A stretch of DNA of 64,000 nucleotides from Actinomycetota bacterium (lineage in GTDB: Bacteria; Actinomycetota; Thermoleophilia; Miltoncostaeales; Miltoncostaeaceae), in NCBI GenBank assembly GCA_016870155.1, contig VGCE01000005.1:94044-158043 (forward strand). Direction: 5' to 3'. This document shows, in pieces, positions 31,674-40,566 of the stretch (within the stretch, counting starts at the first letter, position 1; each line of letters begins with the position of its first letter). The position numbers and the translations under genes were made by a program. The notes below the pieces were generated by a model that worked only from the letters and a program-made list of their open reading frames with translations, was not told the origin of the DNA and ran no database searches.

Positions 31674-34024
31674 GCCCCCTGCGCGTGCGCATCACGGGGT
31701 GCCGGGCGGCGTTCCTGCCGCGGGCACGGTGGGTGCTCGAGACGCTCGCCGAGGGCCTCGGTCGCGAGGTGGAGTTCGTGGACGACGGCAGCGATGCGGC
31801 CGTGGAGATCACGTACGCGCCCGAACCCCCTGACGAGGGCGCATGGATTCCCATGCAGCACGACGCCCAGGAGTTCTTCGAGGGCCAGGACGCCTTCCCC
31901 GGCGAATCCGTGCACCGCGCGGGAGACCTCACGCTGCTCTTCCCGCCGGCCGCATCCGACGAGCCGATCCCCGGCGACATCGTGGCCTCGGCGTTCTACC
32001 TGCTGGCGCGTTGGGATGAGTACCGCGTGGCCGACCGCGACCGCTTCGGGCGCCTGCCCTTCGCCCGCAGCGCGTTCACGGCCATCGGGGGGCTCGACAT
32101 CGAGGACCCGGCGGTGGAGGGCTACCTCGCCGCCCTGCGCACGGTTCTCGGCATTCCCGCCCCCGGATCCTGGACCGTGTTCCTCACCCACGACATCGAC
32201 CGCATCCGCAAGCGCACGCCGCGCGGCATCGCGCGTTCGGTGAAGCGCCGGCGCCACCACGCCGTGCGCGACCTTGCAGGGCACGACCCCTGGGACAACG
32301 TGCCGGATCTCCTCGAGACCACCTGGCGGCGCGGCCTGAGGTCGACGGTGTTCCTCATCGGGCGCAACCGGCACCGGCTCGACGGCACCCCCCGGCGCAC
32401 CTACGAGCGCGAGCGGCGCAACCTCGCTGCCGCCGTTCACGCCGCCGGGTCCGAGGTGGCGCTGCACGGGGCGTTCGCATCGTCCGAGTCGCTCGAGGCG
32501 CTGGAAGACGAGCTCGCAGTGCTGCGCGGTGAGGCCGGGCCCGTGCAGGGCGTGCGGTTCCACTACCTGCGCTTTCGCTACCACGACACGCCCCTGCGCG
32601 CGGAGCAGGCCGGTCTGCGCTACGACGCCAGCCTGGGATTCAGCGAGCGCCCGGGGTTCGCCGCCGGCTACGCGCGGCCCTTCCGGCCGTGGATCGTGGG
32701 CGAGGAACGCGCGGCGCGCATCACCCTGGTGCCGCTCGCCGTGATGGACACCACCCTGCACTCGCACCTGGGCCTCTCGGCCGACCAGGCCCGCGACCGG
32801 GCCCTCGCGGTGCTGGACGTCGTGCGGCGCGTGGGCGGCGCCGCGGCCCTGCTGTGGCACAACACCTACCTGGCCGACGAGCGCGCGCCGGGCTACGACC
32901 GGCTGTGGGAGCAGCTGCTCGACGACCTGCAGGAACGCGGCGCATCGCTCGGCCCCATCGCCCCGCCCGAGGCCCCGGAGGGCGCCCGGCTGGACGGCCG
33001 GCGCATCGTGCACCTCACCACGGTGCACCGCCCCCGCGACGTGCGCATCTTCCACAAGGAGGCCCGCGCACTGGCCGCGGCCGGCGCCAGCTCATCGGTG
33101 CTGGGGCTCGAGCACCCGGTGCCCCGCTCGCGCCGCGCTGCCGCCGGGTGGGAGCTCGCGCGCCGGGCCAGCGCGCTCGAGGCCGACGCCTACCACGTGC
33201 ACGACCCCGAGCTGCTGCCCCAGGCGCTATGGCTGCAGCGCACCACGGGGCGACCGGTCATCTATGACGCCCACGAGTACCTGGGCGAGACCGCCCGCAC
33301 CAAGCGGTGGATCCCCGGCCCGCTGCGCCTGCCCGTGGCCGCCATCGCGGCGGGTGCCGAGAAGGCCGCGGGCAGGCGCCTCGGCGGAGTGGTGGCGGCC
33401 AACGAGGACCTCGCCGCGCGCTTCGCCGCGGCGGGCTGCCGGTCGGTGAGCGTGGCCAACAGCCCGTTCGCATCGGAGTTCACCGGGGCCGGTGAGCCCG
33501 AGGGCGGCATCGTCCTGTACGTGGGCGGACTCGGCCCGCTGCGCGGGCTGCCGCTGATGCTCGAGGCCTTCCCCCAGGTGGGCGTGCCCGGGGCGCGCCT
33601 GCTGCTGGCGGGCCCCGGAGACCCGGGCGAGCTGCCGGGTGGCGTGGAGCACCTGGGCGTCGTGGACCACTCCGAGGTGCCCGGGCTGCTCGAGCGCGCA
33701 TCGGTGGCGTGGATCCCCCTGCGCCGGCACGGCAACTACGACCGCGCCGTGCCCACGAAGCTCGTGGAGGCCATGGCCATGGGGCGGCCCGTGGTGGCCA
33801 GCGACCTGCCGCGCATGGCGGCCATCGTCAGGTCGACCGGCTGCGGCATCGTGGTGGCGCACGACGACCCCGCGGCCCACGCGGCGGCCATCGGCGATCT
33901 GCTCGAGCACCCCGATCGCGCACGCGAGATGGGCGAGGCCGGGCGGCGGGCGTTCATCGACGGGCTCACCTTCGAGCGCGAGGCCCGTGCGCTCACGTCG
34001 TTCTACGCCGAGGTGCTCGCCTAG
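31670..34024 (+). CDS. Polysaccharide deacetylase-like / GT4 fusion protein
   Basis: A 784-aa two-domain protein. Residues 1 to about 440 form a NodB-like deacetylase of the long type with an N-terminal extension; the metal site begins FLTHDID (H174, D175, D177), with later EVALHGAF and RFHYLRFRYHDTPL motifs. From about residue 444 a GT4-like domain starts (GRRIVHLTTVHRPRDVRIFHKEARAL) and ends with PTKLVEAMAMGRPVVASDLPRM. Coupling deacetylation with sugar transfer in one chain is uncommon. The frame is continuous, with no sign of a frameshift. The GTG at 31670 overlaps the ATP-grasp stop. Confidence 0.85.
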   Translation: MSPLRVRITGCRAAFLPRARWVLETLAEGLGREVEFVDDGSDAAVEITYAPEPPDEGAWIPMQHDAQEFFEGQDAFPGESVHRAGDLTLLFPPAASDEPIPGDIVASAFYLLARWDEYRVADRDRFGRLPFARSAFTAIGGLDIEDPAVEGYLAALRTVLGIPAPGSWTVFLTHDIDRIRKRTPRGIARSVKRRRHHAVRDLAGHDPWDNVPDLLETTWRRGLRSTVFLIGRNRHRLDGTPRRTYERERRNLAAAVHAAGSEVALHGAFASSESLEALEDELAVLRGEAGPVQGVRFHYLRFRYHDTPLRAEQAGLRYDASLGFSERPGFAAGYARPFRPWIVGEERAARITLVPLAVMDTTLHSHLGLSADQARDRALAVLDVVRRVGGAAALLWHNTYLADERAPGYDRLWEQLLDDLQERGASLGPIAPPEAPEGARLDGRRIVHLTTVHRPRDVRIFHKEARALAAAGASSSVLGLEHPVPRSRRAAAGWELARRASALEADAYHVHDPELLPQALWLQRTTGRPVIYDAHEYLGETARTKRWIPGPLRLPVAAIAAGAEKAAGRRLGGVVAANEDLAARFAAAGCRSVSVANSPFASEFTGAGEPEGGIVLYVGGLGPLRGLPLMLEAFPQVGVPGARLLLAGPGDPGELPGGVEHLGVVDHSEVPGLLERASVAWIPLRRHGNYDRAVPTKLVEAMAMGRPVVASDLPRMAAIVRSTGCGIVVAHDDPAAHAAAIGDLLEHPDRAREMGEAGRRAFIDGLTFEREARALTSFYAEVLA

Positions 34025-35253
34025 TGGCGCGCGTGCTCTACGTGTCGCAGTACTTCGTGAGCGGAGACCAGCCCGGTGGCGTGCGCCACTGGCAGCACTG
34101 CCGGGCGCTCGCGCGCGCCGGGCACGAGGTGACGGTGGTGACCTCGTACGTGCAGCACAAGGAGCGGACGATCCCCGAGCAGTACCGCGGCCGGCGCATC
34201 GTGCGCACCGAGGAGGACGGCCTCGACGTGGTGCGCACCTACTCCACGCCCGGGTACGGCCCCGACCTGCGCTCGCGTCTTTCGAACTACGGCACCTTCG
34301 CCCTGTGGTCGCTCATCGCCGAGCTGCGCCTGCCGCGCCCCGACGTGGTGGTGGCATCCTCGCCCTCGCTGCCCGCCGCCGCGGCCGCGGCCGGCGTGGC
34401 CACGGGGCGGCGCTCGAGGTTCCTGCTCGAGGTACGCGACCTCTGGCCCGACTCCGCCGTGGCCATGGGCCTGGTAACCAACCCGCGCGTCATCGGCGCG
34501 GCGCGGCGCATGGAGCACTACTGCTACCGGCGCGCCGACCGCATCGTGGCCCTCACCGAGGGCATCCGCGAGGGCGTGGTGGCATCGGGCGTGGTGCCCG
34601 CGGGACGGGTGAGCCTCATCACCAACGGCGTGGACCTCGACGTGGTGCCCGACCCGGCCGAGCCTGCGCGCCTGACGGTGGCCGACGACGCCTTCGTCGC
34701 GATGTTCGTGGGCGCGCACGGCACCTACTCGTCGCTCGAGACCGTGCTGGCGGCGGCCGACCTTCTGCGCGGCGAGCCCGGCATGCAGGTGGTGCTGGTG
34801 GGCGGCGGCGATAGGAAGCCGGCCCTCGTGGGGCAGGCCGCGGCGCTCGACCTGCCCAACGTGAGCTTCGTCGACCCGGTGCCCAAGCGGCAGGTGCCGG
34901 CCTACCTGGCGCGCGCCGGCCTCTGCCTGCTGCCATACCAGGACCGGCAGCTGTTCGCGGGGGCGCTTCCCAACAAGGTGTTCGACTACCTGGCCGCGTC
35001 GCGACCGATCCTCGCCGCGGCTCCCGTGGGCGAGCTCACGCGGCTCGTGGACCACGCCGCCTGCGGGTGGAACGTGCCGCCGGAGGATCCCCCGGCGATG
35101 GCCGACGCCATACGCCGTGCCGCCGCCGATCCGGCCGCGGCACGCGCCCGTGGCGAGGCCGGGCGCGCCTATGCCCTCGGGCACTACGACCGCGCGGCGC
35201 TGACGGCGCGCTTCGTGGCGCTGGTGGACGACCTGGCGGCGGGCGCCAGGTGA
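34024..35253 (+). CDS. Glycosyltransferase family 4, WbuB-like
   Basis: A 409-aa GT-B enzyme with the WbuB/WcaI-like N-terminus VLYVSQYFVSGDQPGGVRHW, then LLEVRDLWPDSAVAMG, typical of N-acetylfucosamine/mannosaminyltransferases, and the C-terminal donor motif PNKVFDYLAASRPILAAAP. The acceptor is probably the sugar attached by the small sugar-phosphate transferase encoded immediately downstream. The GTG at 34024 shares one base with the preceding TAG. Confidence 0.9.
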   Translation: MARVLYVSQYFVSGDQPGGVRHWQHCRALARAGHEVTVVTSYVQHKERTIPEQYRGRRIVRTEEDGLDVVRTYSTPGYGPDLRSRLSNYGTFALWSLIAELRLPRPDVVVASSPSLPAAAAAAGVATGRRSRFLLEVRDLWPDSAVAMGLVTNPRVIGAARRMEHYCYRRADRIVALTEGIREGVVASGVVPAGRVSLITNGVDLDVVPDPAEPARLTVADDAFVAMFVGAHGTYSSLETVLAAADLLRGEPGMQVVLVGGGDRKPALVGQAAALDLPNVSFVDPVPKRQVPAYLARAGLCLLPYQDRQLFAGALPNKVFDYLAASRPILAAAPVGELTRLVDHAACGWNVPPEDPPAMADAIRRAAADPAAARARGEAGRAYALGHYDRAALTARFVALVDDLAAGAR

Positions 35254-35960
35254 CGCCGGGCGCCACCCCGCTCCGCTACCGTGGGCTGGACGTGCAGGAC
35301 ACCGTGCCCCACACCGAGGCCGGCGCGCCGCCGCGAACGCAGCCGGTGGGCGGCGCCGCCAAGCGCGCCTTCGACCTCGCCGTGGCGATCCCCGCCACCC
35401 TCGCGCTCGCACCGGTGATGGCCGGGCTGGCCGCTTGGGTGCGCATCGATTCGCCCGGGCCCGCAGTGTTCCGCCAGCGGCGCGCCGGAGCATTCGGGCG
35501 CCCCTTCACCTGCCTGAAGTTCCGCTCCATGGTGGACGGCGCCGAGCGCGAGGGCGCCGGGCTCAGGGTGACCGAGGGCGACGACCGCATCACCCGCGCC
35601 GGTCGCGTGCTGCGCCGCCTCTCGCTCGACGAGCTGCCGCAGCTGATCAACGTGATCCGCGGCGACATGAGCATCGTCGGGCCGCGTCCCACCGTGCCGT
35701 CGCAGATCGCCCATTACAACGCCGTGCAGCGCCGGCGCCTGCTGGCCCGCCCGGGCATGACGGGCCTCGCGCAGGTGCGCGGCCGCGCGAGCATCCCCTG
35801 GTCGCAGCGCATCGCGCTCGACGTGGAGTATGTGGACACCTGGTCGATGGCCCTCGACCTGCGCATCATCGCCGACACCGTGCGCGTGGTGCTGCGCGGC
35901 GAGGACCAGTACCGCGACGAGCAGGGCGGGTTCGACCTGGCGGGGCCGGCCGGTGGCTGA
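35250..35960 (+). CDS. Undecaprenyl-phosphate sugar-1-phosphate transferase (bacterial sugar transferase)
   Basis: A 236-aa initiating enzyme of the PglC/WcaJ-C type. It has a single hydrophobic hairpin (FDLAVAIPATLALAPVMAGLAAW), the PGPAVFRQRRAG and FTCLKFRSM motifs, DELPQLINVIRGDMSIVGPRP, and RPGMTGLAQVRGR. It transfers a sugar-phosphate from a nucleotide-sugar to undecaprenyl phosphate, starting the repeat unit. The GTG at 35250 overlaps the previous stop (GTGA). A second GTG at 35292 lies 9 nt after TACCGT and would give a 222-aa form; both starts are plausible. Confidence 0.92.
   Translation: MTPGATPLRYRGLDVQDTVPHTEAGAPPRTQPVGGAAKRAFDLAVAIPATLALAPVMAGLAAWVRIDSPGPAVFRQRRAGAFGRPFTCLKFRSMVDGAEREGAGLRVTEGDDRITRAGRVLRRLSLDELPQLINVIRGDMSIVGPRPTVPSQIAHYNAVQRRRLLARPGMTGLAQVRGRASIPWSQRIALDVEYVDTWSMALDLRIIADTVRVVLRGEDQYRDEQGGFDLAGPAGG
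35277..35282 (+). promoter_or_regulatory. Possible internal -10 within the sugar-transferase 5' end
   Basis: TACCGT, 9 nt before an in-frame GTG at 35292. It has the same form as the leaderless starts elsewhere in the window. Confidence 0.3.
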
Positions 35961-36981
35961 CCACCCGTCGGTGCTCCTCACCTGCGCGGGCCAGCGCGTG
36001 GACATCGTCCGCGCGTTCCGCGACGCCCTGGCGCGCCGCGGCGAGGGCGGCCAGGTGGTCGTGAGCGATCTCGACCCGCTCTCGCCGTCGCTGGTGTCCG
36101 CCGACGTGGTGGTGCAGCTGCCGGCCGTGGACGATCCGGGCTACGGCCAGGCAGTGGCCGACGTGGTCCACGCGCACGACGTGGGCGCGGTGCTGCCGCT
36201 CACCGACCTCGATCCGGTCATCCTCGCCCAGGCGGCGCCCCTTGTGCGCCACGCCGGCGGGCAGGTGTTCCTGCCCGCGCCCGAGGTGGCCGCGGCCTGC
36301 CAGGACAAGTGGCTGTGCCACGAGGCCCTCGAGGGCGCCGGCCTGCCCTCGCCCCCCACCTGGCCCGTGGACGGCACCGACCGCGACGCCCTGCCGTACC
36401 CGATCATGATCAAGCCGTGCATCGGGTTCGCCGGCCGGTGGATCCACCGCTGCGACGACCGCGAGGAGCTCGACTTCTTCCTCTCGCGCACCCCCGTGGC
36501 CAGCGTGCTGCAGCGGGCGCTGCCGGGCGAGGAGTTCAGCATCGACTGCCTGGCGTCGCTCGACGCCCGCGCCATCGGGGCGATCCCCCGGGCGATGTAC
36601 CAGAGCAAGGGCGGCGAGCAGATCAAGGGCGAGACCCTCGACGACCCGCAGTTGGTCGACCTTGCCGTGGCGGTGATCGAGGGCATCGGCCTCGTCGGCG
36701 CCTGCACCATCCAGTGCTTCCGCGACGGTGACCGCATCCTGGGCGTCACCGACATCAACACGCGCTTCGGCGGGGGCTTCCCGCTCCCCCTGGCCGCGGG
36801 CGGCGACTACCCGTTCCTCATCCTGGTGATGGCCGCCGGGGAGGACGTCGCGCCCCAACTCGGAACTCACAGGGCGGGCGTCGTGATGACACGCTTCTTG
36901 TCGGAGCACATACTCGTGCGCGACGGGAACGGGCTCACGGCCGTGGATGGCCACGAAGAGGCGGTGAGCGGTGGCATCTGA
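35953..36981 (+). CDS. ATP-grasp protein, carbamoyl-phosphate-synthase-like
   Basis: A 342-aa ATP-grasp enzyme. The N-terminal domain begins VLLTCAGQRVDIVRAFRDAL and has the AVLPLTDLDPVIL segment. The ATP-binding region has QDKWLCHEALEGAGLPSPPTW and YPIMIKPCIGFAGRWIHRC, and the metal site has VTDINTRFGGGFPL. This arrangement resembles CarB-like and PylC-like proteins found in sugar-nucleotide and exopolysaccharide clusters. It is the second ATP-grasp enzyme of the cluster. The GTG at 35953 overlaps the previous gene by 8 bases, and its 3' end overlaps the Wzz-like gene by 11. Confidence 0.82.
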   Translation: MADHPSVLLTCAGQRVDIVRAFRDALARRGEGGQVVVSDLDPLSPSLVSADVVVQLPAVDDPGYGQAVADVVHAHDVGAVLPLTDLDPVILAQAAPLVRHAGGQVFLPAPEVAAACQDKWLCHEALEGAGLPSPPTWPVDGTDRDALPYPIMIKPCIGFAGRWIHRCDDREELDFFLSRTPVASVLQRALPGEEFSIDCLASLDARAIGAIPRAMYQSKGGEQIKGETLDDPQLVDLAVAVIEGIGLVGACTIQCFRDGDRILGVTDINTRFGGGFPLPLAAGGDYPFLILVMAAGEDVAPQLGTHRAGVVMTRFLSEHILVRDGNGLTAVDGHEEAVSGGI

Positions 36982-37762
36982 GCGCGAGATCACCCTGGGA
37001 GACATCTGGCGCGCCATCTGGCGCGGCAAGTGGATCGTGGTGGGCACCACCGTGCTGGCCGCGCTCATCGCGTTCGCCATCACCTTCACGTCCGGCACCA
37101 CCTACACGGCATCGTCGAAGGTGTACCTGGGACAGGCCACCACCATGATGGGCAACCTGGCCTCCACCCCGGGAACCAACCCGCTCACGGCCGCGACGAT
37201 GCTGCAGGGCGACGCCGTGGTGGGCGCCGTGGCCAAGCAGACCGGCCTCACGCCGTCCACCGTGCGGGCGCGCACCGACATCGCCGTGCCGCGCGCACCG
37301 GGCACGGTCACCACCAACCAGCCGGCCATCGCCACCATCACCGCCACCATGGCCGACCGCGACGCGGCGATCCGCCTGGCCAACGCCTACGCCGACGCCG
37401 CGCTGGCCGGTGCCAGCGGCGGGTACGAGGCCGTCAGCACCACGCTCGAGCGCCAGGTGCGCCAGTTGCGCGCCGAGGAGGTGCGCCTCGCGGCCGCCGC
37501 GCGCCGTCGGCCCGGCGCCGATCTGCTCACGCAGCTGAACGACGTGCGCGAGGTGCTCACCACCTCCGAGCTGCAGCTCGCCCGCGTGCAGCAGATCGAG
37601 GCCCCGTCGATCGTCACGCTCGCCACCGGGGCGGCGTCGTCGGGCAGCACCACCAACCGCGTGCGCACCACGATCCTCGGCGCCATCATCGGATTCCTCA
37701 TCGGCATCGTCATCGCGCTGGCCACCAGCGGCGGCATCCGCCGCGAGCCGGGCGCCGCGTAG
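36971..37762 (+). CDS. Wzz-type chain-length determinant / polysaccharide co-polymerase
   Basis: A 263-aa protein with two membrane segments, at about residues 22-42 and 226-246, enclosing an external domain with a helical, coiled-coil-like section (LERQVRQLRAEEVRLAAAAR). This is the Wzz/PCP topology that controls polysaccharide chain length. No cytoplasmic tyrosine-kinase domain follows and no BY-kinase gene is nearby, so length control would be kinase-independent or rely on a distant gene. The GTG at 36971 overlaps the ATP-grasp gene by 11 bases. Confidence 0.85.
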   Translation: MASEREITLGDIWRAIWRGKWIVVGTTVLAALIAFAITFTSGTTYTASSKVYLGQATTMMGNLASTPGTNPLTAATMLQGDAVVGAVAKQTGLTPSTVRARTDIAVPRAPGTVTTNQPAIATITATMADRDAAIRLANAYADAALAGASGGYEAVSTTLERQVRQLRAEEVRLAAAARRRPGADLLTQLNDVREVLTTSELQLARVQQIEAPSIVTLATGAASSGSTTNRVRTTILGAIIGFLIGIVIALATSGGIRREPGAA

Positions 37763-37777
37763 CCGGGCGGCACCCGC

Positions 37778-39019
37778 GTGAGGCTCATACCGCGCTCGCA
37801 AACGGCCATCGCCTGGACCATCTCGGGCGTGTTCCTGGCCATCGCGCTCGTGCTTGTGGCGTACACGGTGGTCACCGGCGGGTTCGATGACGGCGATCAG
37901 CTGGGCACCGCGGAGGGCTTCGAGCAGGCCCAGCGCCCCAGCGGGGCACTCGGCACCAACCGCTGGCCCGAATACGGCTACGACGCCCAGCGCACCCGGG
38001 CCAACCCCGACCTCGACCTCCCGCCGCCCTACCGCCGGGCGTGGAAGCAGGACCTCGGCTCGCTGCTGGAGTTTCCGCCGGTGGTGGATGACGGCCGGCT
38101 GTTCGTGGGCACCAACAAGCGGCGCGCCTATGCGCTCGATGTGGACACCGGCAAGATCCTGTGGTGGCGCAAGCTCACCGGGCGGTCCGCGGCGTCGCCC
38201 GCCATCGCCGGTGAGCTGGTGCTCTACACCACGATCAACGGCTACGTCGAGGCCATGCACCAGGACGACTCGCAGATCGCCTGGCGCCGCGACGTGGGCA
38301 CCTCCACCGAATCGTCGCCGCTCATCATCGGCAGTCGCGCCTACGTGGGAACCCTCGGCGGGCTCGTGCTGTGCATGGACGTGCGCACCGGCAGGCTCAT
38401 CTGGACCGCCCGGGCCACCGGCGAGGTGAAGGCGAGCCTCGTGCAGTCGGGCCGCCAGGTGATCGTGGGCGACTACGGCGGTCGCATCACCTCATTCTCG
38501 GCGAGCACCGGGCGCATCCGCTGGCGCACCACCAGCCCCGGCAGCCTGCTCGCCGGGGCGGGCGCCTTCTACGGCAACCCGGCCGCGGCCTATGGGCGCA
38601 TCTACGCGAGCAACGTCAACCGGCGCATCATCTCGCTCAATTCCCGCGACGGATCGATCGCCTGGGTGCGCGTGGTGGGAGACTGGGCGTACTCGAGCCC
38701 GGCCGTGAACGACGAGACCGTGTACGTGGGCTCGTACGACGAGAAGCTCTACGCGCTCGACGCGATCACCGGCGGCGTGCGGTGGACCTTCGAGGCGGGC
38801 GAGCGAATCGCCGGGTCGGCCACGGTGATCGGCGACCTCGTGTGGTTCTCCACCATCGCGCGCCGCCCGCGCGACGGCCGCACCTTCGCCCTCGACGCGC
38901 GCTCTGGCGAGCGGGTGTTCACCTTCCCCGATGGGCGGTACACGCCTGCCACGGGCGTCGACGGCATGCTCCTGATCACAGGGGTGCGCACGGTCTACGG
39001 GATGAAGCCGACCGGATGA
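37778..39019 (+). CDS. Membrane-anchored PQQ-like beta-propeller protein
   Basis: A 413-aa protein with one N-terminal membrane segment (about residues 10-30) and an external propeller made of PQQ-type blades. Repeated A(Y/L)ALDxxTGxxxW motifs are seen, for example RAYALDVDTGKILWWRKL and KLYALDAITGGVRWTFE. There is no evidence for a bound cofactor, so it is likely a binding scaffold like BamB. It sits 15 bases after the Wzz-like gene and overlaps the flippase gene, so it may belong to the polysaccharide export machinery (inference). Confidence 0.85.
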   Translation: MRLIPRSQTAIAWTISGVFLAIALVLVAYTVVTGGFDDGDQLGTAEGFEQAQRPSGALGTNRWPEYGYDAQRTRANPDLDLPPPYRRAWKQDLGSLLEFPPVVDDGRLFVGTNKRRAYALDVDTGKILWWRKLTGRSAASPAIAGELVLYTTINGYVEAMHQDDSQIAWRRDVGTSTESSPLIIGSRAYVGTLGGLVLCMDVRTGRLIWTARATGEVKASLVQSGRQVIVGDYGGRITSFSASTGRIRWRTTSPGSLLAGAGAFYGNPAAAYGRIYASNVNRRIISLNSRDGSIAWVRVVGDWAYSSPAVNDETVYVGSYDEKLYALDAITGGVRWTFEAGERIAGSATVIGDLVWFSTIARRPRDGRTFALDARSGERVFTFPDGRYTPATGVDGMLLITGVRTVYGMKPTG

Positions 39020-40566
39020 GCATCCGGCAGGTCGCCCGCGCGGCCGCCGTCGTCGCGCTCTTCGGGATCCTCTCCCGGATCCTCGGGTTCGTGCGCGAGA
39101 TCGTGCTTGCGGGCGTATACGGCGCGACGGCCGACACCGACGCCCTGGTCAACGCCCTCTTCGTGGTGAACACCGTCGCGGCGGTGCTGCTGTACGTGCT
39201 CATCACGCTGATGATCCCCATCTTCCAGCAGGAGCGTGCCGAGCACGGGGCCACCAGCGCCTGGAGCCTCCTCTGGGCCATCACCGGCTGGATCGGCATG
39301 GGGCTCGTGGTGATCACCGGCCTGGTGGCGATCTTCCCCGAGTTCTTCATCTGGTTCTTCGACATGGGACCTGACCGCGCGGCCATCGCGAGCGAACTGC
39401 TGCGGGTGATGGCCCCGGCGCTGATGCTGCAGGGCTTCTCGGCCATGTTCACGGCGATCCTGCAGGTGCACGGCCGCTTTGCCGGGCCCGCCGCGGTGGG
39501 CGTGGCGTTCAACGCGGGAATCCTCGTGGGCGTCATCCTCGGGGCGAGCACGCTGGGAATCACCGCGGCCGCCTGGGGCGTCACCCTCGGCGCCGTGCTG
39601 CAGGTGGCGCTGCAGCTGCCGCAGTTCATCCGCGAGTCGAAGGCCGGCGGCGGGCTGCGCATGGCCTTCTCGCACCCGCGCCTCGGATCGGTGGCGGTGC
39701 TGGCCATCCCCGTGGCGGCGGCATCGGTGCTGCAGCAGGTGAACTCATTCACCGACAAGCTCTTCGCGTCATCGCTCGAGGCCGGCCGCAACGCCGCGCT
39801 GTCGTTCGCCAACGCCCTGGGGTCGGCCCCGCGCACCGTGCTGCTCTTTCCGCTGCTCGCACCGCTCTTTCCCCTCATCGCCCGGTTCTTCGCCGAGCAG
39901 CGCAGGGACGAGGGCGTGGATGCCTTCCGCCGTGCCGCGGGAATCCTCGCGCTGGTGTCCATCCCGCTGTCGATCCTCATGCTCATCGGCGCGAGCGAGA
40001 TCTCCCAGGTGGCCTTCGGGCGCGGCAAGTGCGACACCGCCTGCGTCGGCGAGATCTCCGCGCCGCTGGCCTTCTACGGCATCGCGGTGTGGGGCAACTT
40101 CATCGGCTACCTGCTCAACCGCACGCTCTCGGCGGGCAACCACGCGCGCGAGATCATGGTGGCCACCATCTTCACGGTGGTGCTCACGATCGGCCTCGAC
40201 CTGCTGTTCCTCGGCCCGCTCGAGCAGGCCGGCCTGGCCCTGGCCAGTGCCATCGCCGTGTACGTGAACGCCGGCATCACCCTGTGGCTCCTGCGCCGCC
40301 GCACCCCGCAGCTCTCGCTTCGCGCCCTGGCCACGCAGCAGGGACGCGTGCTGGCGGCGGGAATCGTGGCCGGCGCCGTGGCGCTCATCCCGGCGTTCCT
40401 CATGCCTGCGGACACCGGCACCTTCTGGGGGGCCTTCGCCTGGCTGGCGGTCGTCTCACTGGTGGGCGGCGCGGTATTCGTGCTGCTGGCCCGCCTGCTG
40501 GCGCCGCGTGAGTTCGCCGACGCGCGCACCTCGCTCCGCAACCTCTCGTTCTCGCGCCGCAGGTGA
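39016..40566 (+). CDS. MurJ/MviN-family lipid-linked oligosaccharide flippase
   Basis: A 516-aa protein with about 14 membrane segments. The N-terminal LSRILGFVREIVLAGVYGATADTDALVNALFVVNT matches the MurJ family signature, and FTDKLFASSLEAGRNAALSFANAL is the typical mid-protein segment. Because it lies inside a polysaccharide cluster, it probably acts as the Wzx-type flippase for the repeat unit, rather than or in addition to lipid II. The ATG overlaps the propeller gene's stop, and the stop overlaps the next gene's GTG. Confidence 0.88.
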   Translation: MSIRQVARAAAVVALFGILSRILGFVREIVLAGVYGATADTDALVNALFVVNTVAAVLLYVLITLMIPIFQQERAEHGATSAWSLLWAITGWIGMGLVVITGLVAIFPEFFIWFFDMGPDRAAIASELLRVMAPALMLQGFSAMFTAILQVHGRFAGPAAVGVAFNAGILVGVILGASTLGITAAAWGVTLGAVLQVALQLPQFIRESKAGGGLRMAFSHPRLGSVAVLAIPVAAASVLQQVNSFTDKLFASSLEAGRNAALSFANALGSAPRTVLLFPLLAPLFPLIARFFAEQRRDEGVDAFRRAAGILALVSIPLSILMLIGASEISQVAFGRGKCDTACVGEISAPLAFYGIAVWGNFIGYLLNRTLSAGNHAREIMVATIFTVVLTIGLDLLFLGPLEQAGLALASAIAVYVNAGITLWLLRRRTPQLSLRALATQQGRVLAAGIVAGAVALIPAFLMPADTGTFWGAFAWLAVVSLVGGAVFVLLARLLAPREFADARTSLRNLSFSRRR

